DNA of 64,000 bases from Clusia tigrina (GCA_920105625.2 OV050030.1:175139315-175203314), one strand, 5' to 3'. Positions 42,124 to 54,784 are shown, counted from the first letter of the stretch. Translations and numbers: made by a program. The notes: generated by a model from the sequence alone, not told the origin.

Positions 42124-42889
42124 CATCAGCTGGGAAATAAACAGAAAAATCTACCGGTTGACCTCCATATACCTCGACAATGATGACACAGAGCCACTAC
42201 CATCGGACATGCTAAGGAAGTTAGTAACGAATAGCAAGGCTTCCGGAGTGGGTCTTATACTGGGGGTGCTGCCCCAGTATAAGGGGGTGCTGTAAATGCC
42301 CACCATACGGTATGGGGTAGCTCCGACATCAACGAACGGGGTGCGTCACTTTTCAATTATTTTATGAGTAGAAAGTTATTACTATGTAACAGGGGTAATG
42401 AACCTACAATTATCACTCGCACTCGTCAATAAGTGCTAGATATTACGTTTGTATCGGAGAATTATTCGAAAAGATGGTACAATTGAAGTTTCTATCGGAA
42501 CACTCATTCTCAGACCATTGCAATATTGAGGTCATACTCCAAGAAGAAACGTCCCTACCAATCACTTATAGGAATTATAGAGGGACTAACTGGCAGAAGT
42601 ATAATCTTATGCTAGACAAATTTCTTCCTATATATCCACCAGAAATTCCTGACAATGCCTAGATAATCTTGTCAGGTCTTTCAACAACTCTTGCACGAAG
42701 GCGCATGTCCTAAAAGCTATAAGAGAGGTAAGAGGCTAGTGGCCCTCTGAACTTAATAAACTAAGGAGGGAGACTATAGACCAATTCAATAAAGGGAAGT
42801 CCTCTCGCAATGAATGCAACTGGGACTGTTATAGTGAAAAGTTAAAGCCATACAAAAAGGAATTGAGAAAAGCGAAAATAACATCTTGC
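42124..42889 (+). pseudogene. LOA/I LINE endonuclease and linker, copy 2
   Basis: This duplicates 35265-36030 with the same inverted-repeat scar (42254-42292) and the same nonsense codon before VLDIT. A few substitutions differ from copy 1, for example FLPIYPPE in place of FLPKYPPE. The shared lesions predate the duplication. Confidence 0.75.
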
Positions 42890-43132
42890 AGGTGGTGATA
42901 ATGAGGGTACCACAGAAGAATCTCTACTACGCAATATTCTCTCAAGCTCCACTCCAACAATTGGTTACCTCCAGAAACCCGACAATAGCTGGACCGAATC
43001 AAGTGAGGAGTCTCAAAATCTGTTATTAAATGCACGCTTTCCTGATAACCCTACAACGGGTAGAATGGAAACTGCACATAATACTAGGGCAAAGTCCGAA
43101 ATTATAAATATCATTTCGGAAGCTAGTATCAC

Positions 43133-44656
43133 GTGGGGTGTAAAAACCTTTCAACCCCAGGGAATTGGAAATTAAATGTAGAGGATAGAGTAAGAAAAGC
43201 ATCAATAGCACTCTATTCGTGTAGGAAGACAGTTGGACTAAAATGGGGTATGGCCCCCCAAATAGTACATTGGTTATACACAGCAGTGGTTAGACCGATT
43301 TTGTTTTACGGCATACTGGTATGGTGGCCGGCACTTCATAAAAGCTACGTTGTGAAAAACTTAGAGCGTATTCAGAGAGCAGCTAGTTTATGTATAAGCG
43401 GAGCTCTTAAAACTACTCCCACGGCGGCATTGAACATTATGCTAGACTTTTTGCCATTTGATTTGCTTGGAATGCAACTTGCAATAAAATCGGCTCTTAG
43501 AGTCAGGGAACTCTCCCTTTTAACTACAAGTAGCAGTAGTCATACGACTATAGTAGAAAAATTTCCTAATATTCCCGATAATACAGATTACTGTAACTCA
43601 TTAGAATGGAATTTAAGAAAACCCTTTAACATCATATTTGCCACAAAGGACGACTGGGATAATGGAATCATGAGTGACAAGAACGAAATAAGCATTTACA
43701 CTGACGGTTCAAAACTTAATGATCGGGTGGGTGGAGGTGTATTTTCTGAAAAGCTGAGCGTCAGTCTATCCTTCCGCTGGCCGGACCATTGTAGTGTGTT
43801 CCAGGCAGAGGTAATAGCAATAAGAGAGGATATGCGACATAAAAATAATATTTCCCTATCCACGAGGTATATATATATCTACTCGGATAGCCAAGCAGCT
43901 ATAAAATCACTGGAGACAGTAAGATAATCGTCGAAAACCGTGCTACAATGCCATAATGTATTAATTGACTTATCTGAATACTTTTATATAGATCTGGTCT
44001 GGGTGCCGGGCCATAGGGATATTGGGGGTAATTGCGGGACTGATGAGCTGGCTAGGGAGGGGACAACAGTAACTATCCTTCCGGATAAAGTTCCATTACC
44101 AATGCCTTTAGCAACATGCAAATTTCTAATAGATAGATACACTGTCGAAGTGGCAAATGCTAGATGGAGACAATTATCATCCTGCTTAACAAGTCGAAGA
44201 ACTTGGCCGGAGTGAATCGCGGCCGTTCAAAACTGCTGTTGACATTTAATAGGCAGGATATTAAATTTGTAATAGGGGTACTGACGGGTCACTGTTTGGT
44301 AGCCACGCAAATATATTGAGAGTACCCATCATGACTTTTGTAGGAGGTGTCAAGATGTCGAAGAAGAGGAAACAATGGAACACCTCCTGTGTGGGTGCAT
44401 TGCTCTATGCAGAAAAAGGTTCTCCAATCTTGGATTTGCATTTCTTGACAGCATTGAGGAGATTTCCCGCATGCAGCTAACGGAAGTGACTACTTTTAGT
44501 AAATCCACTGGATGCTTTAAGGACGATTCGGAGGTATAGGGGGAAAAAAATTCTAGTGGCCACAATGGGCCTTGAACAGGCTTAAGGTGAGTCTTAGGAC
44601 AACCATATAACCCAACCTAAACTAAGTGTAACATTGGGGTAATAACAATTATTTAT
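43133..44656 (+). pseudogene. LOA/I LINE RT tail, RNase H and 3' end, copy 2
   Basis: This duplicates 36274-37738, with the same loss of the RT core and the same RNase H motifs (YTDGSK, FQAEVIAI, YSDSQAAI). Unlike copy 1 it keeps the last 54 bp of the element, including ACCCAACCTAAACTAAG, a degenerate CCTAAC-type tail usual for this LINE group. Copy 2 therefore preserves the ancestral 3' end. Confidence 0.8.
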
Positions 44657-45175
44657 GGAAATCCAGCTTAAATGTCAAGGTCAGGAGTGAGAAACTTTTT
44701 GTGCTGGACGCGATGTTTCAAATTGTGTAAATATGATTTTAATATTTGGTGCACTTTTGCAGGTAAAAATCTGCAAATTTTTTATACTAGACCAGCGTGC
44801 CAAATTCTATCAAATGCCTGAGCAATATCAAGGAAAATTGCCGAGCAAACTTTTTTCCTTGAATGTAAATCTTATCATTAGTTATTCGATTTACTTGCTG
44901 TACTGGACCGTGTTTTTGGCGAAATCCACATTGATTATGTGGAATTATAGCTCTTTATTGCACATCTGGCAGTACTTTGACATTAGTAGAATTTCAAACA
45001 TTTTTGACAGCTTTGGAAGGAGACTGACACCGGTTGAGTCTTCTCTTTTTCTGGTTTAGGTACCATGATTACCTGTGATATCTTCGAAGCTGAGGGGAAA
45101 TATCCAATTGGGAAAACGTTGAACACTTCACAGGAAACACAATTATTTTTGCCATGGATATTTGTTTGTGATTAA
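44657..45175 (-). pseudogene. jockey-clade RT fragment, copy 2
   Basis: This duplicates the minus-strand jockey fragment of copy 1, with palm A (CSAIFLDIAQAFDRIW-like text) near 44780-44860. A one-base difference in an A-run and several substitutions separate the copies. Confidence 0.75.
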
Positions 45176-45959
45176 GCGTGTAGATCGGAAAGTAGGCATT
45201 TCAAAGAAGGCACTTGCGTGTAGTTAACTCAACGCATGAGCTCTATTAATTAACTGCTAAGAGACACTACACATTGTTTAAAATACACATGTAATGTATA
45301 ATTAAGTACGTACATATTTTTAGGGTGCGAAAATTGTAAATAATTAATAACAGACAGTATGTAAAATATTAGGGTGTTACAGCTCCGCATTCGATTTAAG
45401 TACGGGCAATGGCATAGAAAATGCACTATCGGCATTTTGTATTCAGTAAGTCACTGGATTACCAAACTGAAATCAATAAACAACAAACAAGCGTAACTGG
45501 AACACCAAAAAAGTGCTTGCCTAGGAAGTAAGATAAATTGTAACTAGCATACAAGATTTAGGGTTTGAAGCAATAATGCTTGTTAGTTTTTAACTCGTAA
45601 AACGAGTGTTTTGTGTGGGCAGCTCAATAGTGCCTTAAGTGATATCAGTTTGATACTTCCAGAGGCGATAGATTCCCCGTAGTACTAGCTTGTTACCAAA
45701 GTTCCTGAGCCTCGTCCTAATTAGTGTTGGACTGAAACTGTTCAAAAAGCCCATTTGTGAACAAACCAACCTCTGCTTCTGAAGCACTAAACTTATCCTG
45801 TGCTTCCCCCATATGCGTTACTGGAATTTCCCCCGGCTTTTCCATATCTTTAAGGTCCGACTTAAATTTCCGCCTTTTCGCTGCTATAAGATTATATAGC
45901 CTGCGTAGGCTTTTGCGAAGTACTCTCCGGACCGTGTTATCTCTCGAAGAGGTGATCAC

Positions 45960-46195
45960 AATTGGCCACCGAGATCTTGTGATTTAACACCTTGCGACTT
46001 CTTCCTTTGGGGCCACGTGAAAGATAAGGTCTATGCCAACAGCCCAGCGTCGATTCAAGACCTCAAAGATACAATTCGTGAGGCTATCGAGGGCAGCCAC
46101 TTTGCGATTTGGTTATGGAAAATTTCATGAAAAGGATATGGTCCTGTAAGTGTGGTCGTGGTGGCCATTTGGCTGATGTTGTTTTTCATTATTAA
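45960..46195 (+). pseudogene. Tc1/mariner-type transposase C-terminus, copy 2
   Basis: This duplicates 39047-39282 but retains TGG (46008-46010), giving CDFFLWGHVKDKVYANSP as expected for the family. The frameshift before QPLCDL is still present. Copy 2 is thus less damaged, and the TGA in copy 1 arose after duplication. Confidence 0.8.
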
Positions 46196-47286
46196 CGGCA
46201 TACCTTCCTCTTTATTATGCAATAAACATCTGATCATTTGTCTCAAAAAATGGCATTTTTCTTTGAATACCAAAATAACACCTCTTATTGGAAAACCCTT
46301 ATATCCAACAAACAAACAGTCCCCCACAAAGAAAATGATTGGAACCACAATTTTTCGAATTATTGTTGATGCACTATGATTCGTTACCAACGCCCAGCTT
46401 CACACATAATTAAGAGTGCCATTTATAAAAGACGAAGTTAAACTTCAAAGTACATTGTATAAAAATCGTCTCTAATCGCTACGAAATGAGCTGGTTTCCA
46501 GCCTTAAGACTCCAACCAAGTAATTCACAACACTGAACCCCAAAGCACCAAGAGATTTAGTAGCAATGTAGTATAGAAATTAAAAATATATTAACAAAAA
46601 AAAAAATTATTCTTTGTTTCTAATTATAAGGCATGCGCCACTGGGCGTATACCTTTCAATATTGTATGTTAGAGAGAACTGTATATATGTAGGTAGTATT
46701 ATAATTGTAAAATTATTTTAGTCTAAGACAAAATGCAATAAAAAATGATTTAAAAAAAAAAACCACAATTGAACATATCGACTATGCGATACTTTCTGTT
46801 GAGATTTTCCTTAAAAAACACAGGACTACGTTAAACCATTTCCTATATTAAATAGGACCTTCCTTTACACTCATCAACCCTATTTCTTATAGCAAATTCC
46901 ACATTTAAACACATGTCGCAGTCAAACTTCCAAATTCCTTACATTTATTATTCTTTTGCTTTCAAGTTCCACCATCCTACTGCTTGGAACACTAATTTAA
47001 AAACGCGTTGAAAAACATAATCTTATTTCACATAATTTCACACAGTCAATACTTTGCTTTAAAAAAATATATATATTATTTTAATGAACCATTTCTCTCT
47101 TTTACAATTCAAGAACTTAGTAAATACTACCTTATCTGTATTCTCCGACTTCCAACTCTCCGAACATATCTGCCTTGTTTCCACGGAATTCCAAATTGAT
47201 ATTTGACATGACACTTTGTTGAACTTTCAATTGGTTATTATTATTATTTTTCTTTTCTAATAAATTCCAATTTAGTAGCTCCACGA
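46196..47286. other. end of duplication copy 2 and unique AT-rich spacer
   Basis: Up to 46774 this repeats the mariner flank and A-runs of copy 1. From 46775 to 47286 it is single-copy, AT-rich and without a recognised feature. The sequence right of 46774 shows what flanked the unit before duplication. Confidence 0.4.
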
Positions 47287-47429
47287 ATGTGGAAAACTTT
47301 TGGTTTATTTCTCGACGCGATTTGTGGGGGAACCCACGGTATACGGATTTTGAAAATATCTCAGTTACATACATTCAATAGATTTCAATCACTCACTACC
47401 GATACGACCCGGCTAATTACAGAGGGTGT

Positions 47430-47691
47430 AATGTTCAGAAAGAATTACAGCAAAAAACAGTGTTTGAAAACACTAACTTTTACAAGCCCCAAGATTCCGA
47501 AATCCAACCAGGTTGCACATATGCGCAAATCGCCAAACAGAACACGCAACATGCAAACTTTAAATTAGCAAAGTGAATATCCGTTTGCCCAGCATAGATC
47601 TAATGACATGACTGAATTAAACAGTATGATGAAAAGCCTTATGGAACAAATGCTCAATTTACTAAAAACAGTGATCTCTAAACTGACATAA
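47430..47691 (+). pseudogene. jockey LINE ORF1, C-terminal end
   Basis: ORF1 of jockey elements encodes an RNA-binding protein. Here its end is readable as TYAQIAKQNTQHANFKLAK and, after a frameshift, NDMTELNSMMKSLMEQMLNL with LLKTVISKLT and a stop TAA at 47689-47691. The stop overlaps the ORF2 start codon by one base (TAATG), as in coupled termination-reinitiation. Upstream zinc knuckles are not recognisable. Confidence 0.65.
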
Positions 47692-48420
47692 TGGAACAAA
47701 AACTTCAAATTGCTGTGTGGAATTCTAACGGGTTTTCTCGGCATAGTAATGAAATCAAAACATTTATGGAAAAGAAGAACATTGACATAATGCTAATATA
47801 TGAGACACACTTCAGAAGCAAAACCTTCTTAAAAAGAAATTAGTACAACATATATCACACAAATCATCCAGCCCCCAGAGCACGCGGTGGTACCTCTATC
47901 ATCATTAAAAACAAAATAAAACACATAGTACAAGACAATTATGAACAATCCCACATTCAAGCAACAAGCATAACAATACAGGACCAATATGGACCGCTAA
48001 CAATAATATCAGCGAATTGCCCTCCGAGGTATTCCATTAAAAAAGAGCAATATTACCTTTTTTTACAAACACGCCCCCATGATAGAGGTACCACCGCGTG
48101 CTCTGTGGGTTTACGGTTTTTAGGAGGTGGTGATTACAACGCTAAATACCAATTTTGGGGTTCTCGGACAATCAATCCGAAAGGAATAGAGTTACTAAAA
48201 CAATGCACACGTAATCAGATCAACCCACGTATCAACAGTTCAACCCACATACTGGTCATCTGATAGAAACAAAATTCCAGATGCCATTGACTTCTGCGTG
48301 ATGAAAGGTGTTTCTCAGAAGCTTTGTTGAGATTTCCCCGTCGCTGGATCTGTCATCAGACCACTCTCCTATTATTGTAACACTGAACTCGAAGGTATAA
48401 TGTACAATAAAACCACCCCC
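47691..48420 (+). pseudogene. jockey LINE ORF2 endonuclease
   Basis: This is the AP-type endonuclease at the start of ORF2. It begins MEQKLQIAVWNSNGFSRHSN (catalytic Asn), then MLIYETHF (Glu), HPAPRARGGTSIIIKNKIKH, ISANCPPRYSIKKEQ, FLGGGDYNAKYQFWGSRTIN (Asp and Asn), and a C-terminal SDH-type motif near 48357 is out of frame. An in-frame TAG interrupts it after FLKRN. A 27-bp inverted copy of 47876-47902 has been inserted at 48079-48105, just before the GGGDYNAK block. Confidence 0.8.
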
Positions 48421-50340
48421 ACTACATACGAAACAAAGAAACTGGGTGCACTTCAAGGAAATGGTAGATGACATTCTGCCACTCAAAATATGCCTGAAAT
48501 GTCTTGAAGATATTGAGGTTGACGTTGAAAATATAAAAAAAACTGTGCAACACACTGCATGGAAATGTACTCCGGAGCCTAAAGATCAACTGAACAAGCA
48601 TCCTTCCCATCCCGTTATTAGGTTAAAAAACACAAACTAAGAAGCGTGTGGAAAGTACCAGGCATCCGAAAGACAAAAATAAGTTTAATAGAGCTACAAA
48701 AACCTTAAGCGGTACTTGGCGCAGAAGCAGAATGAAGAAATACAGCACTACTTGTCCAATTTGATAGCAAAAGACCAGAGAATACTCACTTTGGAAGGCG
48801 ACAAAAAAGCTGAAGCAACCGACCACCCGTGCTCCTCCTATAAAAAGCGCAAATGGCTCCTGGGCAAAAACTGATCAAGAGAAAGCAATTACATTTACCA
48901 AACTACTTACTGGGGTCTTTAAGCCGTTTCCACCAATTTTACAGCAAGAGGAAAATGAGGTATTTAATCTCCTCAATAGTCCACGACAACTATCCCGCCC
49001 TTTACAAAAAAGGAAGTACATAACGCTGTGCACAGGACACTGAATGTGAAAAAGGCTCGTGGATAGGGCCTGATAACAGGTAAAATATTAAAGAACTACC
49101 AAATAAAGGAATTAAACACCTTACCTATATCTTCAATGCAATAATTAGATGAGGATATTTTCCGCGTCAATGGAAAGTGGCCGAAATTATTGTCATCCCT
49201 AAGCCCGGGAAGCCCTTGGAGGAAGTCACTTCGTATAGACCAATTGTTTCCTTTTGCCAATTGTTTCCAAAATGTTTGAAAAACTCTTGTTAAACAAACT
49301 TAAACCAATTCTACTCAAAAAGGAGATAATACCCAATCATCAATTTTGATTTAATGAACACCATGCCACAGCAGAAAAAGTGCACCGAGTGTACAGCATA
49401 ATAAGAAATGCTCTTGAGGAAAGCCGCTACAACTGCTTTCTTCGATATAACACAGGCGTTCGATAAAGTATGGCACTGAAAAAGTTACTATCTCAGACGT
49501 TTTATGATATATTAAGATCATATCTTGAAGACGGCATTTCGGAGTAAAGGCCAATGAAGAAGTCACTGAACTGTTTTCTATAAAGGCGGGTGTACCACAA
49601 GGCAGTGTTCTAGGTCCTGTGCTCTACACTGTCTACACGGCTGACCCTTCCAGTGACGGAGAATACAAAAATCGCAGCCTACGCGGATGATACTGTCATA
49701 ATGGCTACAAGCAGCAACAATATAATCGAAACAAATTATCTCCAAGAATGCTTGGATAAGCTCCAAATCTGGCTAAATAAGTGGAGAATTAAGGTGAAGG
49801 TCTGTACAAGTAACCTTCAGCTTAAAACAGAAGACTTGTCCATCATTCATACTAAATGATTGTCAACTGCCCCAATCCGAAGACGTCAAATATTTGGGGC
49901 TACATCTTGATCGACATCTGACATGGCAGAAGCATATTTTTACGAAGAGAAAACAACTTGGAATCAAGCTTACTTCTTTATATTGGCACTTGGGGTATAA
50001 ATCCCAGTTATCGCTTGAGAATAAACTGCTCGTTTACAAATCCTAAAACCCATATGCACATATGGTATACAGCTATGGGGTTCAGCGGTAAAAACTAATA
50101 TCAAAATCACGGAGAGATTCCAAGCAAAAGTATTATGCATAAAAGGCTCTATGGTTCGTCAGGAATGAAATAGCACGTCACGACTTAAACACCCTTACTG
50201 TCGATGAGGAAATATCAAGATACAGCATTAAATACCTGGAAAGACTAAGTAAGCATCCTAATATACTAGCTTAAAATCTTCTGGAGAGGACAGGCACAAC
50301 ACGGCGTCTGAAGCGAGCAACACCACTCAATTTATAATAA
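48421..50340 (+). pseudogene. jockey LINE ORF2 reverse transcriptase
   Basis: Readable pieces in several frames are TFTKLLTGVFKPFPP, YFPRQWKVAEIIVIPKPGKP, EEVTSYRPIV, a FFDITQAFDKVW palm A near 49440, AAYADDTVIM near 49676-49710 (the catalytic box), LLDRHLTWQKHIFTKRKQ, SLENKLLVYKS, and the end ERLSKHPNILA with TRRLKRATPLNL. More than ten frameshifts or stops are present. The catalytic Asp-Asp is conserved, but the protein cannot be made. Confidence 0.8.
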
Positions 50341-50506
50341 TAATTTTCTAATGCAATACTCCTGAATATATATGTACTAACCTTATGGGAGATTAGCACT
50401 GGCTCTGCTTCATGTTGTTTGAAATAACAATTTCGAAATTAACTTTATGTATTTATTTACCCCAAGGGGTAGAAAGCATATAAAATTGGAGTTTAAAAAA
50501 AAAACT

Positions 50507-51180
50507 TCCGATACTGTGTGATGATTGCTTGTTAGTTAATTTTTTTATTAAACTTTGTATGTAATGGTTTCACAATGCGATTTCCCCACCAAAAACCGAA
50601 AAGCAATCGAAAACGATTAACATGCACGGTCAAAAATCACTGATTTGCTCGTTGCTAATTGCTCTTATCACTCTAATGGGATCACTGGTTGTCATTTCGA
50701 CCTATAGTGGTCAGGTCACAATTCACTTGAAACCTGCAATCGTATGGGCTAGGATTTTACTCTTATCCTACCTGCTAGTCCAATAGTCGCGGTTTCCGTT
50801 CCTGTGTGACAAGTCCGCTACTGAAAAAATCCGTCAACTTCCTTCTAATTAAAATAAAGCTCTCGTTTACCTTGGAAAATGCAATAGTCTCTTACTGAGT
50901 TTTTACTCCCTTATAGCTTATTTCTAAAGTAAAAATTTGTCTAACACACTTCGTACTTGCTCTATTCTACTTCTACATTTGCCTCAGTTGCGTAATTACG
51001 GTAGTTGCTTGCTAAGCGCTGACTTAGTTTAGCTGACCTACTTATTTATTCATATCCTGCATTTGGCACATATTTTTGCACTTGCGTTTGTAACTCGGGA
51101 CACTGAAAGTTTAAACGCAGCGTTTAGCATTGAATTATGAATGTTTGAAATATTTTCATCCTGAGATTCTTGATGATCTT
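50507..51180. other. unassigned spacer
   Basis: I see no coding or repeat signature in this stretch between the jockey A-tail and the R1-like fragment. Confidence 0.3.
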
Positions 51181-51900
51181 TTAACTGTTTTTAAGATCCT
51201 TCTTAGCGTATTTGAAATGCTGGTGCATCTGCGCACAATTCGGCTTCTGTAGAGAGTTCTGATGCTTCCGCCTTGTTCCATGACATCCCTTGCGTAGTTG
51301 AGCTATGTGGTCAGTCCACCAGTAGACTGGTTTGAGATTTCCACCACAGCTTTTCCTAGACATTGCTGCATTACATGTGCTTTCCATCTGTTTTGAGAAC
51401 TGGTTTGCTATTTCACCCGCCGTGCCTTCAACGTTAGGTCTTCGAGCATAATTTTACGGACGTGATGATCTAGCGTGCTTGTCCTCCACCCATTCCCTGT
51501 TGGAGCTACCATTTGCATTCTCTGGGTGTCCATTGCAAACTCGCATATTATGGCCTTTTGGTCACTGTTGTGTGTGTAGTGATTGTTCCCTTGGCATTTG
51601 GCTCCTTTGACCAGTCGTTCGCTTCGAAATGTGGGGTGAAGTTTTTGGCTAATCTTGATGGCCCGTAGCAACTATAGACCGTTGTTCTTCCAATGGTTGT
51701 TCTATTGTATCCGTGACCACTAAACCTTCCACTTAGGTCTGGCACAACATGCCCACAGCGCTGCTGAGCCGCTTTTGTCCTGTGCCCACACGCCACTTAA
51801 TTTGGCTTTGAAGGGATCATTGAGTACAGAGACACCTATTTCGCATTCCATCGTAGTAGTTTCCAGGAGGACTTGGAGTAGTCCTACATTTCATTTCCGT
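51181..51900 (-). pseudogene. R1-like LINE endonuclease and linker fragment
   Basis: On the minus strand this reads TTIGRTTVYSCYGPSRL, the R1-clade block after the first endonuclease motif, then HNSDQKAIICEFAMDTQ, where SDQ replaces the catalytic SDH, and NLKPVYWWTDHIAQLRKGCH with GTRRKHQNSLQ, the block between endonuclease and reverse transcriptase. The three pieces are in different frames. The RT is absent; the element ends near 51181. The changed His indicates an inactive endonuclease. Confidence 0.7.
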
Positions 51901-52160
51901 CGCGACCTTTTGGTAGTACGGATATGAACCGCAGCCTCATGGGGACTCTACATCCTTCCGACCCTGTGGTTTCTTGTTGTATCGTTTATCATTGGGGCCC
52001 TGAGTCCCATATTTGAAACACTTTCCACGCCAAAAATCCTTGCTACAGCATATTTGTGCCCAAAGTCCATGCATTTATAACATCGAATGGGGTAGGAAGT
52101 GCAACCGTTTCTCACCGTACCTTTGCAACCAGTTCAACTGCAATGTGTATGTGAGTGTGT
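51901..52160 (-). pseudogene. R1-like LINE ORF1 zinc-knuckle remnant
   Basis: The minus strand near 52020-52110 reads RNGCTSYPIRCYKCMDFGHK, which resembles the first CCHC knuckle of R1 ORF1 (C-x2-C-x4-H), with the last Cys lost. It lies directly upstream of the R1-like endonuclease on the same strand. The short length keeps confidence modest. Confidence 0.45.
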
Positions 52161-54784
52161 GTTTTTCCTAAATTGAAACGGAGGTGACAAAAATAAACTA
52201 GTCGCATTGCGATACCAGCTAGTTTCGTATTCCTAACTACTAAAACCTTCACCATCATCGCTTCCTCCGCGAACATTACTTTGCGAGGGGGTTAGTATGG
52301 CCAAAAATTTCGTCTATGCACCTGGTGATAATATATAGATAAAATTTTGTTTTAATTTACATTGGCTCTATACTAGCCTACATATAGAAAATGGACATAG
52401 CCACCCCAACTCCCCAGCTCCAGTATAAGACTACTAGTCGAAATTGCACAAGATGGAGCGAAAAATGGGCGACTTACCTCTAATATATAAGTTTTGATTC
52501 TTAGTGATTAAAGTGGTCGTAACATTTCTGCCGCCCACACTCTACATATAGAATTCATCAGTAAACTTTTTTTTGAAAAATAACATTTGTCTTTCTATAA
52601 ATCATTACCTTTGAACATATACACGAAGAACTACGTCATTTCCGGTGAAAATACATTTTCTATAGTGTTTTTCTTATGTATATACTCGTATTTGTCTGAT
52701 TGCAGTCATCTCGCTCAGTATCTACTGACACTTGTCAATTATAGAACAACGGGTTTTGACAGTATTGATATCATCGTAATATCTCTGAAAAGATCAGACT
52801 ATGCCAAAATCGTTTTGAAGATGCCAAAATACTTAAGAAATTATGTAAGCACTTCGTAGCAAAAATTTTGTAAACTAGTAAAAGATAATTGTTATCACAA
52901 TTTTTAATTTCACAGATTTATTAATTTTTCGATGATAATATCTGTTTTAAAAGTTTTCATTATTTTCATGAGAGAAATTTAAACACATGTTTTGAAAGGC
53001 TAAATTTACTTTATAAATAATTGTAGGAAATGGCTTTATTATTTAACTAAAAGTGTTTTTTTTTTGTGGTTTACCTAAATTATCTTCCAACCGCTTATCA
53101 GTTACTGCAATGCAGGTGACGCTTGAATTCATCTTAATATCCCATTTAAATGAACAAATTTCATGCAAATGTTTTTGTATAAATGTTAGTTTACTCACTT
53201 AAGCTGTTTACATATTGGATAATACTAAATGTTATGCTAACAGCGGCAGACATATATCAAATGTAAATATATTGACAGCTTGCCTGCAACCGCAGCCAGC
53301 TCCGTAGGTAAACGAACAAAATAAGGAAACATTAATTGCATCTATGCGGTAGAATTTCTGTACAAAAAAGTTCCATGTTCTTTATTTTTAGTGGAAATAT
53401 ATATTTTCTGCAATAAACGAAGTGTTTACTTTTAATATTTGAATTTTTGACATTTGACATTTTTTAAATTTAACAGAACCCATGCATGCAGTTTAGCAGT
53501 CGGTGGAAACACAGCATTAGTCAACCACATAAACCTAACCTACTTGAACAATGCAATTATATGATTAAATTAATTTAGTGGTTCAATTTATATCCTATAT
53601 TTAAATTTTTTTAATATGATAATATGGTTTTTTCCATTCTTGCCACGGGAATGGTCTCAAAAATTGTTATTTCTAAATCTTTTGCTCTTCGAACCGAATG
53701 AATTATTTGCTAGTATTCTCGTAACCCCTGCACACATAAGTAAGTAAAAATGGAACTGGGTTAACAATGATTGTTTTTTATTAACAAAATGTAAAATTCT
53801 CATTCGGTTTAATTGAAACATCTAATTTAGATTTTCAGGGGAAAAACCCCAATCTCCAAAAGGTCCTTTTGCGATAAATTAATTCAAAAATTCTCTCTAA
53901 AATTTGTATTTTTCAAATTTTGAAGAAATATTCATACATATCTGTACAATAAACTGAGTTGTCATATTACATTAAAAATATGTTTCTATGACAACAAATT
54001 TTTTTATTTGAACGCAAAAAGTATTGTGTTTTATTAATTTTTGCCACATTTCCCCCCCATTATATTATAACAGTTATGGTTATCTGGAAAAATCAATAAT
54101 CTTTTCACATAATATTTTGTATTCATAAGAAATTAATGTTCTAAAACATTTATTTTTTGTTGTGTTAAGAAAAAGTAAGTATAATATCAATAATATTAAT
54201 TATTTATTATCGATTTATTTGTAATTAATATTTATTTTGCCTCAAATTCGTAAAATACTTACTATGTAGCGATTATTTCATGCTGCAAATAAAATGTTTG
54301 AAATACTCTATATTATTACATTTTATTATTGTTTATTTATGCATTTTCTCAAACTTAACTTCTTTATTTATCCATATATTGAATGAGTAATTTAATATTA
54401 ATTTCAAATTATCGTTTTCACTACAACTCAAGATCCATTGATAGATGACAAATTTTATTCTCTTTCGTTAAATCTCCTTAGCCGTTCGCAAATATAATTT
54501 GCGGCATGAACTGGAATTTATTCTTTCCATTTCCTCTTACTCTTCCAAAAATTAAAAATTGATTTTATATAACTGGACCTATCAAATTAATATTATGTCA
54601 GTCATCAGTCAACCGTGAAAGAGAAAAGTCGTGTAAATAGTGACATACATATTTTTCTCTCATTTCTTTTCCCCACAGCACGTACGCAAACATAAAATAT
54701 ACTCAGTGTTCTACACTTTTCTTTTCTAATTTAATTATTAAACACAACCAAAAGAGCTTAAAGCAGTGCTAATTTATTGGAATA
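52161..54784. other. AT-rich intergenic stretch without recognised features
   Basis: About 2.6 kb of strongly AT-rich DNA. A 90-codon plus frame at 52587-52859 has no family resemblance and begins in low-complexity sequence. I see no RNA gene, LTR or inverted repeat. Confidence 0.4.

Larger units (their letters stand above)
39867..46774 (+). repeat. tandem segmental duplication, copy 2
   Basis: This 6908-bp copy starts inside LTR sequence (AGAATATTCTCGAC) and ends at CCACAATTGAAC, followed by unique sequence ATATCGACTATG. The five bases CACAC at 39862-39866 separate it from copy 1 and match neither flank, so they look like filler from end joining. Confidence 0.95.
47287..50506 (+). mobile_element. 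jockey-clade LINE, 5' truncated, decayed
   Basis: This is a jockey-clade non-LTR element with the end of ORF1, nearly all of ORF2 (endonuclease and reverse transcriptase) and a 3' untranslated region ending in an A-run at about 50497-50506. Many frameshifts and stops are present. No target duplication was found because the 5' limit is uncertain. Confidence 0.82.
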
